Below are positions 40,685 to 51,300 of a stretch of DNA of 64,000 nucleotides, in pieces (positions within the stretch are counted from its first letter, which is position 1; each line of letters opens with the position of its first letter). This DNA is from Dokdonella_A ginsengisoli (GTDB lineage: Bacteria > Pseudomonadota > Gammaproteobacteria > Xanthomonadales > Rhodanobacteraceae). Position numbers and translations under genes: made by a program. The notes beneath the pieces were generated by a model, which saw only the letters and a list, made by a program, of their open reading frames with translations, was not told where the DNA came from and ran no database searches. Location: NCBI RefSeq assembly GCF_042652785.1, contig NZ_JBHSHD010000005.1:62001-126000 (forward strand). The letters run 5' to 3'.

Positions 40685-43591
40685 ATGAAGCCACACCGTT
40701 TGCCGCCGTTCGCGTTGTATTCCATGACCGGGCTGGCCTTGCTGGGAACTTGCGCGATACCCGCCGCGGCACAGGAGAAAGGCGGCGACGATACGCAGGT
40801 GCTGCAGGCGATCGAAGTCACCGGTTCGCGCATCAAGAAGGCCGAGGTCGAAGGCCAGACGCCGATCCTGACCATCACCTCCAAGGACATCGAGGCGACC
40901 GGCCTCGGTTCGATCGGCGACGTGATCCAGCGCCTGTCGGTCAGCGGCTCCTCCCTGAACACGAAATTCAATTCGGCCGGCAATTTCGGTTTTCCGCCGG
41001 ACGGCGGCGGCGTCGGCTCGGGCTCGACTACGATCAGCCTGCGCAATCTCGGCGCCAAGCGCACGCTGATCCTGGTCGACGGCCTGCGCTGGGTGAACGA
41101 ATCCTCGGCCTCCGGCGTTTCGGCCGCGGTCGACCTGAATACGATCCCGGCCAGCATCGTCGACCGCATCGAGATCCTCAAGGACGGCGCTTCCTCGCTG
41201 TACGGCTCCGACGCGATCGCCGGCGTCATCAACATCATCACGAAAAAGAAGGACAAGGGCCTGGGCCTGCACGTCTACGGCGGCGACTATTCGACCGGCG
41301 ACGGCAAGACCTGGTCCGGCAACGTCTCCATCGGCGGCAGCGCGGACAAGTTCGACTTCTTCATGGACGTGAGCCGGTTCAAGCAGAACCGCATCAGCTC
41401 GGCGGACTGGAGGCAGGCCGGCAGCGAGCCGATCCCCGGAACGGGCCTGGCCAACGGCAGTTCGGCCACGCCCTACACGCGCATCCTGTTCGCGCCGGGC
41501 GATCCGAACCAGACCTACGGCGGCCTGTGCGCGCAGTTCAACGACGACGGCAGCCCCGCGTCGTCGTTCTGCGACATCACGCCGAACAGCGTCAACGAGT
41601 TCCAGCGCTTTCCCGACGGCTTCCACGCGTTCGGCCGCCCGGATCGCTTCAACTTCGCGCCGTACAACCTGCTGCTGACGCCGCAGGACCGCACCGGCAT
41701 CTTCGCGCAGGGCACCTACCACATCACCGATCACGTCAATTTCTACCTGAAGGGCCTGTACAACGAGCGTGATTCGACCAACCAGGCCGCGCCCGAGCCG
41801 ATCTTCCTCGGCCAGCAGTTCTGCATGGCGACCGACCTGTGCTACCGAGTCGGCGTCGACGCGAGCAATCCGTACAACCCGTTCGGCTTCAGCCTGAGCG
41901 GCGACGACCCGAACTTCGGCCTCGGCCGCCGCCCGCTGGAAGGCGGTCCGCGCATCTACAAGCAGAGCGTGGACACCCGGTACTACGCGGCCGGCTTCAA
42001 CGGCGACTTCTCGTTCGGCGAGCGCCAGTTCTTCTGGGACGTCAACTACGTCGACAGCACGAACAAGGCGACGCAGACCGTCACCGGCACCTACAACATC
42101 CGCCACATCATGAACGCGCTCGGCCCGGTCGAGCTGTGCACGGCGCCGTGCGTGCCGCTGAACCTGTTCGGCGGGCCCGGCACGATCACGCGCGAGATGC
42201 TGAACTACATCCAGTTCACCGAGCGCGACCACAGCAAGCAGGACCTCAAGGTCTGGACCGCGAACATCTCCGGCAACCTGTTCCAGCTGCCGGCCGGCTC
42301 GCTCGACGTCGCCGCCGGCTACGAGCACCGCAAGCTGAGCGGCTCCTACACGCCGGACGCGGTCGTCACCGCCGGCGATTCGAACGGCGTGCCGTCGGGT
42401 CCGACGCAGGGCGGTTATTCGGTCGACGAGTACTACCTCGAACTCAACGTGCCGCTGCTGGCCGAGATGGCGTTCGCCAAGCACCTGGACCTCAGCGTGG
42501 CCACGCGCTATTCGGACTACTCGAACTTCGGCAACACGACCAACAACAAGTTCGGCCTGCGCTGGCAGCTGGTCGACGACCTGACCCTGCGCGGCACCTA
42601 CGCGGAAGGCTTCCGCGCACCCTCGATCGGCGAGCTGTTCAGCACGTTCTCGCGCTTCGACGCGCAGTTGAACGACCCCTGCAGTGGCGAGGTCGGCGCC
42701 AACTGCGCCGCGCTCGGCGTTCCGCCCGGATTCGAGCAGACCAATCCGCAGATCTCGGTCATCACCGGCGGCAACCGCAACCTGAAGCCGGAAGAGTCCA
42801 AGAGCACCACGCTCGGCGCGATCTACAGTCCCGGCTGGGCCGACAACACGGCGTGGTCGCAGCGGCTGGACTTCGAATTCACCTACTACAAGATCAAGGT
42901 CGAGAATTCGATCCAGGCGCCGAACGCACAGACCCAGCTCAACCGCTGCGTCGCCACACTCGACCCGCTGTTCTGCAACGGCATCACGCGCGCCGCCAAC
43001 GGTTCGATCAACGGCTTCAACAACACGCTGCGCAACCTCGGCCGCATCGACACCAGCGGCTTCGATCTCGGCCTGAACTGGCTGAGCCCGGAGACCGGCA
43101 TCGGCCACTTCGGTGCGAACTGGCAGATCACCTACACCAAGGACTACAAGTCCGTCGCCACCGATACCGGCGCCGCCGAGCCGGCCCGCGTGGGCGTGGA
43201 AGTCGCCGACAGCGGCATTCCGCGCATCAAGTCCACCTTCACGGCGAGCTGGGGCCTGGCCGACTGGAACGTCAGCTGGACGCTGCGCTACCTGTCGCGG
43301 CTGGTCGAGGACTGCGGCAGCGCCGCGGGCTTTCCGATCTGCGATCACCCCGACAACGTCTTCGGCGGGCGCAACAACGGCACGCACTACCTCGGCGCCA
43401 CCACGTACCACGACGCGCGCGTGAGCTGGAAAGTGCCGATCCACTACGACTTCAGCGTCTCGGCCGGCATCAACAACATCTTCGGCAAGGACGCTCCGGT
43501 GTGCCTGTCCTGCTCGCTGAACGGCTACGACGCGTCGAACTACGACCTGCCGGGCCGCTTCAGCTACGTCGAGGCGAGCATCCGGTTCTGA
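40685..43591 (+). CDS. TonB-dependent outer-membrane receptor
   Basis: A 968-residue receptor, second of its type in the window. It has a signal peptide to about PAAAQE (residue 36), TonB-box-like AIEVTGSRI, then a plug (PILTITSKDIEATGL, RIEILKDGASSLYGSDAIAG, GVINIITKKK) and a barrel with C-terminal aromatic strand SYVEASIRF. ATG at 40685 is preceded by GGGAGAG. The frame opens further upstream but lacks a signal peptide there. Relatives in Lysobacterales take up peptides or glycans; the cargo is unknown and no transporter or hydrolase adjoins it. It is monocistronic: slt is divergent and a terminator follows directly. Confidence 0.95.
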   Translation: MKPHRLPPFALYSMTGLALLGTCAIPAAAQEKGGDDTQVLQAIEVTGSRIKKAEVEGQTPILTITSKDIEATGLGSIGDVIQRLSVSGSSLNTKFNSAGNFGFPPDGGGVGSGSTTISLRNLGAKRTLILVDGLRWVNESSASGVSAAVDLNTIPASIVDRIEILKDGASSLYGSDAIAGVINIITKKKDKGLGLHVYGGDYSTGDGKTWSGNVSIGGSADKFDFFMDVSRFKQNRISSADWRQAGSEPIPGTGLANGSSATPYTRILFAPGDPNQTYGGLCAQFNDDGSPASSFCDITPNSVNEFQRFPDGFHAFGRPDRFNFAPYNLLLTPQDRTGIFAQGTYHITDHVNFYLKGLYNERDSTNQAAPEPIFLGQQFCMATDLCYRVGVDASNPYNPFGFSLSGDDPNFGLGRRPLEGGPRIYKQSVDTRYYAAGFNGDFSFGERQFFWDVNYVDSTNKATQTVTGTYNIRHIMNALGPVELCTAPCVPLNLFGGPGTITREMLNYIQFTERDHSKQDLKVWTANISGNLFQLPAGSLDVAAGYEHRKLSGSYTPDAVVTAGDSNGVPSGPTQGGYSVDEYYLELNVPLLAEMAFAKHLDLSVATRYSDYSNFGNTTNNKFGLRWQLVDDLTLRGTYAEGFRAPSIGELFSTFSRFDAQLNDPCSGEVGANCAALGVPPGFEQTNPQISVITGGNRNLKPEESKSTTLGAIYSPGWADNTAWSQRLDFEFTYYKIKVENSIQAPNAQTQLNRCVATLDPLFCNGITRAANGSINGFNNTLRNLGRIDTSGFDLGLNWLSPETGIGHFGANWQITYTKDYKSVATDTGAAEPARVGVEVADSGIPRIKSTFTASWGLADWNVSWTLRYLSRLVEDCGSAAGFPICDHPDNVFGGRNNGTHYLGATTYHDARVSWKVPIHYDFSVSAGINNIFGKDAPVCLSCSLNGYDASNYDLPGRFSYVEASIRF

Positions 43592-43611
43592 CGCCGATGG
43601 CGCAGAGCAAG

Positions 43612-43639
43612 AAGGGCCGCCTTGCGCGGCCCTTTTTTT
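43612..43639 (+). terminator. Rho-independent terminator of the TonB-dependent receptor
   Basis: AAGGGCCGC (43612-43620), loop CTTGC, GCGGCCCTT (43626-43634), with a seven-T run at 43633-43639. It begins 21 bases after the receptor stop codon, just before the convergent endonuclease-family gene. Confidence 0.94.
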
Positions 43640-43681
43640 GCGCGAACGGGGCGGGCGCCTCGCGGCGCAATGCGGCGGCGA

Positions 43682-44485
43682 TCAGCCCTTCGGCAGCGCC
43701 GCACGCGCTCCGGGCAGCCGCACGCTCGCCGCGATCGGCAGGTGGTCGGACACCGGATACGGCAGCGCCCACAGGCGTTCGACCTCGAGCGTGCGCGAGA
43801 CGAGGATGTGGTCGAGCGCGCGTGTCGGGCGCCAGCTAGGAAAGGTCGGCGGGGCGTGCGCGGGGCGCACCAGCGAGGTGCGCGCGTAGAGCGTCTCGAG
43901 TTCGGTGCTGTGCGCCGGCGTGTTGAGATCGCCCATCAGGATCGCGTTCTGGTACGGCCCGATCAGCTCGGCGAGGAAGGCCAGCTGGCGCGCGCGCGCG
44001 ACCGCGCCGAGCGACAGGTGCGCGACGACCACGACCAGCGCGTCGGTGCCGTGTCCGAAGCGCGCCCACAGCGCGCCGCGGCCGGGGATGCGGCCGGGCA
44101 GCGGGTAGTCGAGCACTTCGTCGGGCTGGCGGCGGGCGAGCAGGCCGTTGCTGGAGGTCGCCAGGCGCGACACGCGGCGGTTCGGCTGGTGGCTCCAGTA
44201 CGGAAAGCCCGCGGTCTCGGCGAGGTACTGCGTCTGGTTGAGGAAACCCGAGCGCAGGCTGCCGGCGTCGGCTTCCTGCAGGCCGACCAGGTCGAAGCCG
44301 CCGATCACGCGCGCCAGGCCGTCGAGGTTCGCGCGCTTGCCGGTCGGCAGCACGTGTTTCCAGCTGTGCGTGACGTAGTCGCGATAGCGCTTGACGCTGC
44401 CGCCGGCCAGGATGTTGCAACTGACCAGGCGCAGCGCCGTCGCGTCGTCGACGTCCGGCGCGGCGACCGCAGGCTCCGAGATCAT
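43682..44485 (-). CDS. Endonuclease/exonuclease/phosphatase-family hydrolase
   Basis: A 267-residue metal-dependent phosphoesterase of the EEP superfamily. The sequence runs LRLVSCNILAGG (metal-binding Asn), DLVGLQEADAG (metal-binding Glu), GDLNTPAHSTE, RALDHILVS and SDHLPIAAS, so all core residues (N, E, DxN, D, SDH) are present. No signal peptide is visible, so it is probably cytoplasmic. Members cleave DNA, phospholipids or sphingomyelin-like phosphodiesters; the substrate cannot be told. In xanthomonads a gene of this type follows the dsbA cluster, as here. Confidence 0.9.
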   Translation of the reverse strand: MISEPAVAAPDVDDATALRLVSCNILAGGSVKRYRDYVTHSWKHVLPTGKRANLDGLARVIGGFDLVGLQEADAGSLRSGFLNQTQYLAETAGFPYWSHQPNRRVSRLATSSNGLLARRQPDEVLDYPLPGRIPGRGALWARFGHGTDALVVVVAHLSLGAVARARQLAFLAELIGPYQNAILMGDLNTPAHSTELETLYARTSLVRPAHAPPTFPSWRPTRALDHILVSRTLEVERLWALPYPVSDHLPIAASVRLPGARAALPKG

Positions 44486-44537
44486 GCGCGCAGGCTAGTC
44501 ACCGTCGATGACGCTCGCAAGCGTCACCGGTCACGGA

Positions 44538-45215
44538 TCAAGGCTTCTTCGCCGCCTTGGCCGGCTTGGACGGGCCGCCGTGTTCCTTCTCGGCCAGGTA
44601 GTCGACCAGCTCGATCAGTTTCGGGTAGCCGCCGGCGGACTGCGCGGTGACGCGGTACTTGCCCGCGACGACGATGCTCGGCGTGCCGTCGACGCCGAAG
44701 TTCTTCACCAGCTCGCGTGCGCGGGAGAGCTTGCTCTCGACTTCGAACGAGTTGGCCGCGGACAGGAACTTGGCCTTGTCCACGCCGTGCTGGGCGTAGA
44801 AGCCGGCGAGATCGTCGATCGTGCGCAGCGGCACGCGGTCGCGATGCAGCGCGTCGAACAGCGCCTGATGCGTCTTGTCGAGCACGCCCAGCGACTGCGC
44901 CGCGTAGTAGGCGCGCGCGAACGGCTCCCACTGCGCATTGAAGACCGCCGGCATGTAGCCGAAGCTGGCGTAGGCCGGCAGCGAGGCCTTCAGCTGCTCG
45001 GCGTAGGGCTGGAAGTTCGCGCAGTGCGAGCAGGCGTAGGAGAACACCTCGAGCACTTCGACCTTGTCGCCGCTGGCGGTCGGCTGCGGCGGATCGATCG
45101 CGAAGTAGTTCTTGCCGGCTTCCCAGCCGGCGGCCGGCGCGGCGGCGGTTTCCGCCTTCGCCGCGGCCGAAACGAGCAGCACACCGGCGAGCAGCGGACC
45201 CAGATGCTTCAGCAT
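44538..45215 (-). CDS. DsbA-family thiol:disulfide oxidoreductase (CSHC site)
   Basis: A 225-residue periplasmic thioredoxin-fold protein. It has a signal peptide ending near LVSAAAKAE, then GKNYFAIDPPQPTASGDK, the redox site CSHC (in FSYACSHCANF) and the cis-proline in VDGTPSIVV. The helical insert (FYAQHGVDKAKFLSAAN) is of the DsbA type. It is the third of three adjacent paralogues, and its CSHC site differs from the CPHC and CPAC of the other two; a serine at this position changes redox potential in thioredoxin-fold enzymes. The Lys-rich tail (KPAKAAKKP) is unlike its siblings. Confidence 0.92.
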   Translation of the reverse strand: MLKHLGPLLAGVLLVSAAAKAETAAAPAAGWEAGKNYFAIDPPQPTASGDKVEVLEVFSYACSHCANFQPYAEQLKASLPAYASFGYMPAVFNAQWEPFARAYYAAQSLGVLDKTHQALFDALHRDRVPLRTIDDLAGFYAQHGVDKAKFLSAANSFEVESKLSRARELVKNFGVDGTPSIVVAGKYRVTAQSAGGYPKLIELVDYLAEKEHGGPSKPAKAAKKP

Positions 45216-45369
45216 GATCGTGTTCCCTCGGAAGAATGGTGACGGCGCAGATTAGGCCAGACCGCGCCCGGGCGCGATCGTTCCCGCGCCGGCACGAAGC
45301 TCCCGTGGCCGCCGCGCAGCGCGGCGGCGGAAACCGGCGGCGGCCCTCGTCCGCGGCCGCCGCAGGTCG

Positions 45370-46014
45370 CTACTTCTTGCCTTTCTTCGATTCCTGGGCG
45401 ACCAGGTACTGCGCGATCTCGACCATCTGGTCGAAGCCGACGCCGGCGTCGCGCTCGGCGGAAATGCGGTACTTGCCGTTGACGATCAGGGTCGGCGTCG
45501 AATCCACGCCGTAGGCCATTTCGCGGCTGCGGATCTGCTCCAGCTGGCCCTCGACCACGAACGACTGGGCGGTCGACAGGAAGGTCTGCTTGTCGGCGCC
45601 GTTCTGCGCGTAGAAGTCGGCGACCTGGTCGATGTTCTGCATCGGCACGTGGTCGCGATAGATCGCGTCGAACATCGCCTGATGCGTCTTGTCGAGCAGG
45701 CCCATCGACTTGGCCGTATAGAAGCCGCGCGCGAAGACCAGCCAGACCGGCTGGAAGTCGGCCGGCATCAGCGTGAATTCGGCGCTCTTGGGCAGGCTCG
45801 CCTTGAGCTTGTCCGCATACGGCTGGAAGTGCGCGCAGTGCGGGCAGGCGTAGGAGAACACCTCCAGCACCTCGACCTTGTCGCCGGTGCTGGTGGCCAC
45901 CGGCGGATCGATCACGGCGTAGTGCTTGCCCGCCTCCCACTTCGGCGCGTCGGCCGCGCTGGCGACCGAGGCGAGGACGAAACCGGCGGCGAGGATCAGC
46001 GAACGCGCGAACAT
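45370..46014 (-). CDS. dsbA: DsbA-family thiol:disulfide oxidoreductase (CPHC site)
   Basis: A 214-residue periplasmic oxidoreductase with the classical DsbA active site CPHC (in FSYACPHCAHF). A signal peptide ends near LASVASAADAP, followed by GKHYAVIDPPVATSTGDK. The cis-proline is in VDSTPTLIV. DsbA oxidises cysteines of exported proteins and is re-oxidised by DsbB, which is not in this window. It is the middle gene of the three-gene array, 40 bases after the CPAC paralogue and 154 before the CSHC one. Of the three it is the best candidate for the housekeeping DsbA. Confidence 0.94.
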   Translation of the reverse strand: MFARSLILAAGFVLASVASAADAPKWEAGKHYAVIDPPVATSTGDKVEVLEVFSYACPHCAHFQPYADKLKASLPKSAEFTLMPADFQPVWLVFARGFYTAKSMGLLDKTHQAMFDAIYRDHVPMQNIDQVADFYAQNGADKQTFLSTAQSFVVEGQLEQIRSREMAYGVDSTPTLIVNGKYRISAERDAGVGFDQMVEIAQYLVAQESKKGKK

Positions 46015-46054
46015 GGGCGGTACTCCCGTGGCGGAAGGGCGGCGAAGCGCGGCG

Positions 46055-46735
46055 TCACTTGCCGGCGCTTTCCTTTTCGATCAGGAACTTGACCAGCGGT
46101 GCGACCTTGTCGATCGCGCCGGCCGAGGAAGCGGTCAGGCGGTACTTGCCGGCGACGACGATGGTCGGCGTGGAATCGACGCCGTAGGCCTTGATCATCG
46201 AATCGGCGCGTTTCATCTTCGTGTTGACCGCGAAGGAGTTGGCCACGCCGACGAACTCGTCCGCCTTGACGCCGGCCTTGCTCGCGTAGAACGCGCCGAC
46301 GTCCTCGATCGTCGGCATCTGCTTCACCGGGCGCCGCGTCTTCGGGTCGCTGATGCGCAGGGTGCCGTCGTCCTTCCAGATCGCGTCGAAGGTCGCCTCG
46401 TGGGTCTTGTCGAGGATACCCAGCGCCTGCGCGGCGTAGAACGCGCGCTGGAACACCGGCCAGTCCTCGTCGGGACGGAACGCGGCCGGCAGGTAGACCA
46501 GCTCGGCGTTCGCCGGCAGCGCGGCCTTCAGCTTGCTCATCGTCGGCTGGAACATGTTGCAGGCCGGGCAGGCGTAGGAGAACACCTCGACGACCTCGAT
46601 CTTGTCGCCGCTGTTGGTCGCCTGCGGCGGTTCGATCACGAAGTAGTTCTTGCCGGCTTCGAATCCTTCGTCGGCGGCGTGGCCGAGGGCGGTGAAGGCG
46701 AGGCCGAGCAGCAGAATCGAAACGCGCTTGAACAT
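46055..46735 (-). CDS. DsbA-family thiol:disulfide oxidoreductase (CPAC site)
   Basis: A 226-residue periplasmic DsbA paralogue. A signal peptide ends near FTALGHAADEG, then GKNYFVIEPPQATNSGDK and the active site CPAC (in FSYACPACNMF). The cis-proline is in VDSTPTIVV. It has an insertion near residue 120-140 (KDDGTLRISDPKTRRPVKQM) absent from its two siblings, which may widen substrate contact. First of the three dsbA genes after cytochrome c4, 98 bases from it, and probably transcribed with the next paralogue. Confidence 0.93.
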   Translation of the reverse strand: MFKRVSILLLGLAFTALGHAADEGFEAGKNYFVIEPPQATNSGDKIEVVEVFSYACPACNMFQPTMSKLKAALPANAELVYLPAAFRPDEDWPVFQRAFYAAQALGILDKTHEATFDAIWKDDGTLRISDPKTRRPVKQMPTIEDVGAFYASKAGVKADEFVGVANSFAVNTKMKRADSMIKAYGVDSTPTIVVAGKYRLTASSAGAIDKVAPLVKFLIEKESAGK

Positions 46736-46832
46736 GAGGCTCTCCGGATCGGTGGGCGGTGCAGGCGTCGCGGAACGCCGCGGCGCAGTCTTCGGCCGCG
46801 TCGCTGAACTCGCCGCAACCGCCGCGCTTGGA

Positions 46833-47507
46833 TTACTTCGAGGCGGTCGCGGTTCCCGCGCCGGCCGCGTGCAGGCCCTCGACGTAGGAGGCCACTGCGT
46901 TGATGTCGGCTTCGGTCAGGGACGTGGCGATCGCCGGCATGATCTTCGCGTTGGCGTCGTCGCCCCAGGTGGTGCCGCCCTTCCAGTCCTTCAGCTTGGT
47001 GGTCACGTAGTCGGCCCACTGGCCGCCGAGCTGCGGATAGCCGGTGCCGGCCATGCCGCGTCCGTCCGGACCGTGGCAGGCCATGCAGGCCGGCACGCCG
47101 AGCTTGGCGTCGCCGCCGCGGTACAGCGCCTGGCCGCGCTCGAGCAGCTTGTCGTCGGCGACGCCGGGCAGGGCCGTCTTGGTGGCGAAGAACGCGCCGA
47201 TGTCGTGCATGTCCTGCGTCGACAGCGTCGCGGCGAAGCCGAGCATGATCGGGTTCTGGCGCTTCTGCGACTTGAATGCCTCGAGCTGGCGCGCGATGTA
47301 GGCCTCGTTCTGGCCGGCCAGCTTCGGATACTGCTTGTCGGCCGGGTTGCCGTCTCCGCCGTGGCAGGCGGCGCACACCGCGGCCTTGCCTTCGCCGGCC
47401 TTGGCGTCGCCGAGCACCGGCGCCGATTCGGAGGCCACGGCCGCGCCGGCCGTCAGCAGCGTCGCCAGCGCAAGCGCGTGTCGAACATGGGCGCGCGGAA
47501 AGCTCAT
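46833..47507 (-). CDS. Diheme cytochrome c4
   Basis: A 224-residue exported protein with two class I c-type heme sites, CAACH (about residue 43) and CMACH (about residue 140), in two homologous halves, each ended by a methionine-containing segment (IMLGFAATLS, IMPAIATSL) expected to give the sixth ligand. The signal peptide ends near GAAVASESAP. Cytochrome c4 carries electrons in the periplasm to terminal oxidases. Its place before the dsbA genes is logical because heme attachment and disulfide formation both need the periplasmic thiol balance. Confidence 0.95.
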   Translation of the reverse strand: MSFPRAHVRHALALATLLTAGAAVASESAPVLGDAKAGEGKAAVCAACHGGDGNPADKQYPKLAGQNEAYIARQLEAFKSQKRQNPIMLGFAATLSTQDMHDIGAFFATKTALPGVADDKLLERGQALYRGGDAKLGVPACMACHGPDGRGMAGTGYPQLGGQWADYVTTKLKDWKGGTTWGDDANAKIMPAIATSLTEADINAVASYVEGLHAAGAGTATASK

Positions 47508-47639
47508 ACACTCGACTCCAGGAAAAGGGGATGACGCAGGTCCTCGTCGCGAAGCCGCTGCGGCGCGCCGACGGAAACCGCGGAATTATCCCCGTGACTT
47601 CAAAGGCGGTCAAACCGCCGCGAGCCGGCGCCGAGGCCC

Positions 47640-48293
<654 letters not shown>

Positions 48294-48357
48294 GGATCTT
48301 CGACGGCAGGACCGGCGCGTACCGGCCCTGCGCGTCGTCGGTGCGGCGCATCGTCGC

Positions 48358-51300
48358 TTACGGCGTGCAGCCCGTCAGCTTCACGTCGTCGATCGCCCAG
48401 TTCGGGCCGGCGCGATGCGGAAAGCGGTCGTGGCCGAGGCGGAAGCGGAATTTCGCGGTCCGGCCGGCGAGGCTCTGCACGTCGACCACCGATTTCAGAT
48501 AGGCCTGCGGATCGCCGCACCAGGCCTGCCTGCCGCTCAGCGGGTTGCCGAACGCGCCGCTGACGGTGCCGTCGAACGGGTCGGTAAGCGGCGTCGTCAG
48601 CTGCGTCCAGACCACGCCGCCGTCGGTCGAGGCCTCGACGATCGCGGCATCGTTGCAGCTGCCGGCCCCGCCGGACTTGAGCGCCTGACGGCTCCAGAAC
48701 TTGAGGCTGAGCGTGTCGAGATCCGCCGGCAGCGCCAGGCTCGGCGAGATCAGCCATTGGTCGTTGACGGTGCCGGACGCCGGCGCGTTGGCCTGCCAGG
48801 CGTGCTCGCCGCTGTTGGCGGCGGCGCCGAGCGACCAGCCGTCGACACTGCCGCCGGCGGCGCCGTGGGTCCAGCCGGCAGCGCCGTTTTCCAGGTCGTC
48901 GTCGAACAGCACCTGCGTCGTGGCGTCGACCGGACAGTCGCCGGGGATGGCCAGGGTGGTGAATTCGTGGCCGGCGACGGCCGGGCGGGAATCGAAACCG
49001 TCGCCGAAGATCGTGTCGGAAGCCGGTGCCGCCGGGCCGCTGTCGCCGCAGGGGTTCTGCGCGATCACGCGCCACCAGTAGCGCGCGCTGGAGTCGAGCG
49101 CTTCGCCCGAACCGACGGTCCACGCGGTATCGGTGGTCTGGTGCGACAGCACGATGTTGGTGAAGTCCGCATCCGTGGCGATCTCCACGCGGTAGTCGTA
49201 CGCGCCGGCGGCCGCGCTCCAGGTGAAGGTCGGCGTCGGCGAGACGTCCGCGCTGCCGTCGATCGGGCTTTCGTCGCCGGGTGTGGCGGGCGGCACGTCG
49301 AACACGCCCAGCTCCAGGTCAAGGGTCTTCTCGATGCTGCCCGAGGCGGCGCGGATCTGCAGCGGATAGCGGCCGGGAACTGCCGCAGCGGTCGCAGCCA
49401 CGCTCAGCGTGGAGTCGGCGGGCGGCGTGGCCGGATTCGGATCGAAGGTGGCGCTGGTGCCGGCCGGATTTCCGCTCGCGCTCAGGCTGACCGCGCCGGC
49501 GAAGCCGACGATCGGATGCAGATGCACCGCCGCGGTCCGCTCACCGCTGGTGCACACCTGCATCGCCGACTGCGCGGCGGTCAGCGAGAACGACGGCTGC
49601 TGCGAGCAGTTGCTGCACACCAGCGCGAAGTCCTGGTCGGTCGCGTCGCCGCTGCCGGGCACGCCGTCGCCGGCGACGTTCGACGCCTTCACGCGGATCG
49701 TCAGGTCGCCGATCGTGCCGGTCGGCAGGAACACCGCCTCGTAGTTGTTCCTGGCATCGGGGTCGCCGCCGGTCACGCTCCACTGGTGGTCGAAGCGGTT
49801 GCCCAGGTAGGTCTGCCCGCCGATCTCCACTTCCAGGTCGAGATCGTTGACCTGCGGGCTGGTGCCCAGCGCGCCGGGCGCATCGGTGTAGGCGAGTGCG
49901 ATGCGCACCGGCCGGGTCGGATCGGCGACGCCCCAGGCGTAGCTGCGCGTCTCGCCGCTGCCGTCGAACACCTCGCTCTGATCGAGCAGCACCTTCGGCG
50001 TCGCGTCGAACATGTCGCCGAGGTTGGGCATGCCGTAGCCCTGCGCATTGCTCGGCAGATTGTCGTTGGCGTAGGCGCCGGTCAGATAGCTCGGATGCGC
50101 GATCAGCCAGGCCTTCATCATCGCCGGGCTCGGCGCGCGCGAGCCGCCGATCTCCTCGAGGCGGCCGGCGGCGTCGCCGGCGCCGCCGTGCTCGATCCAC
50201 CAGTAGGCCAGCGAGGCGGCGCCCGATATCGCCGGTGCCGAGTGGCTGGTGCCGCTGGATGCCGCGAATTCGGTCTGCTCCGGCGATTCGGGGTAGTAGC
50301 GGATGCACACGCCGCCGCCCTGGAAGCCGGAATACACGCTGGCGCCCGCCTGGATGTGCGTGCCGGGTGCGATGACCTCCGGCTTGACGCGCTGACCGGG
50401 GACCGGGCCGCGGCTGGAGAAGCCGGCCACCGATTGCGGATCGTCGGCGGCATCGCTGCCGTCGTCCGGGCAGATGTCCTGCGGGCTGTTGAACGGGCGC
50501 AGGTTCTCCGAGGCGCCGACGGTGATGACGTTCTTGGCCGAGCCGGGCGAACCGACCGAGCTGATGCCCGGCCCGTCGTTCGCCGCGGAGACGACGTAGA
50601 TCATCGGCTGGCTGCCGGCGGCGTCGACGTCGACGTCGCGCACGGCCGCGTCATAGAGCTGATCGCGTTCGCCGTAGGTGCCGCTGGCGGCCGAACCCCA
50701 GGAGTTGCTGCTGATCTTCGCGCCGCCGGCGGCATTGGCGCGGATCACGCCCTGATCGTTGCCGTCGCAGCCGTTGACGTCGTAGCTCGGCGGGGCGCTG
50801 ACGAAGATCGTGGTGGAGCCCACCCGCGCGAAAGGATTGATGCCCAGGCCGAGCTGCTGGCCGTCGGCATCGCGGTACGGGTAGCCCTCGCGCTGGTCGT
50901 AGCCGGCGATCACGCCGGCGTTGAGCGAACCGTGGCCGTCGGCGGCACCGACCTGGTTGTCCGGGCGCGAGGAGCAGTTGCGGAAATACGCCACGCGCAC
51001 CGGGCGCGTGACGTCACCGAGCTCGTGCAGCATCTCGTCCTCGGTGTCCAGCACCGTATTGCCGGTGCCGCCTTCGTCGATCGTGCTGTCGGTCACGTCG
51101 ACGATCGGGTAGTCGGATGGCGTCTGGCTGAAGCCGCGATCGAGCAGGAACTGCAGATAGCTCGGCGAGGCGATGCCCGGTGCGAAGTCGCCGCTCATGA
51201 TCAGCGCCTGCTTCTCGTCGAACAGCCGCGTCGGCAGTCGTTCGCCGACGAACGTCACGTCCGCGCGCTGCGCGATTGCCGGAACATCGGCCAGGCGCAC

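Noticed and set aside
40610..43444. A 944-codon open frame on the minus strand
   Set aside because: Antisense to the second TonB-dependent receptor; no motif.
48306..48331. Terminator hairpin between engB and the S8 gene
   Set aside because: A GCAGG-CCGG inverted repeat is present, but it has a mismatch and no T-run on either strand, so it is not listed as a feature.
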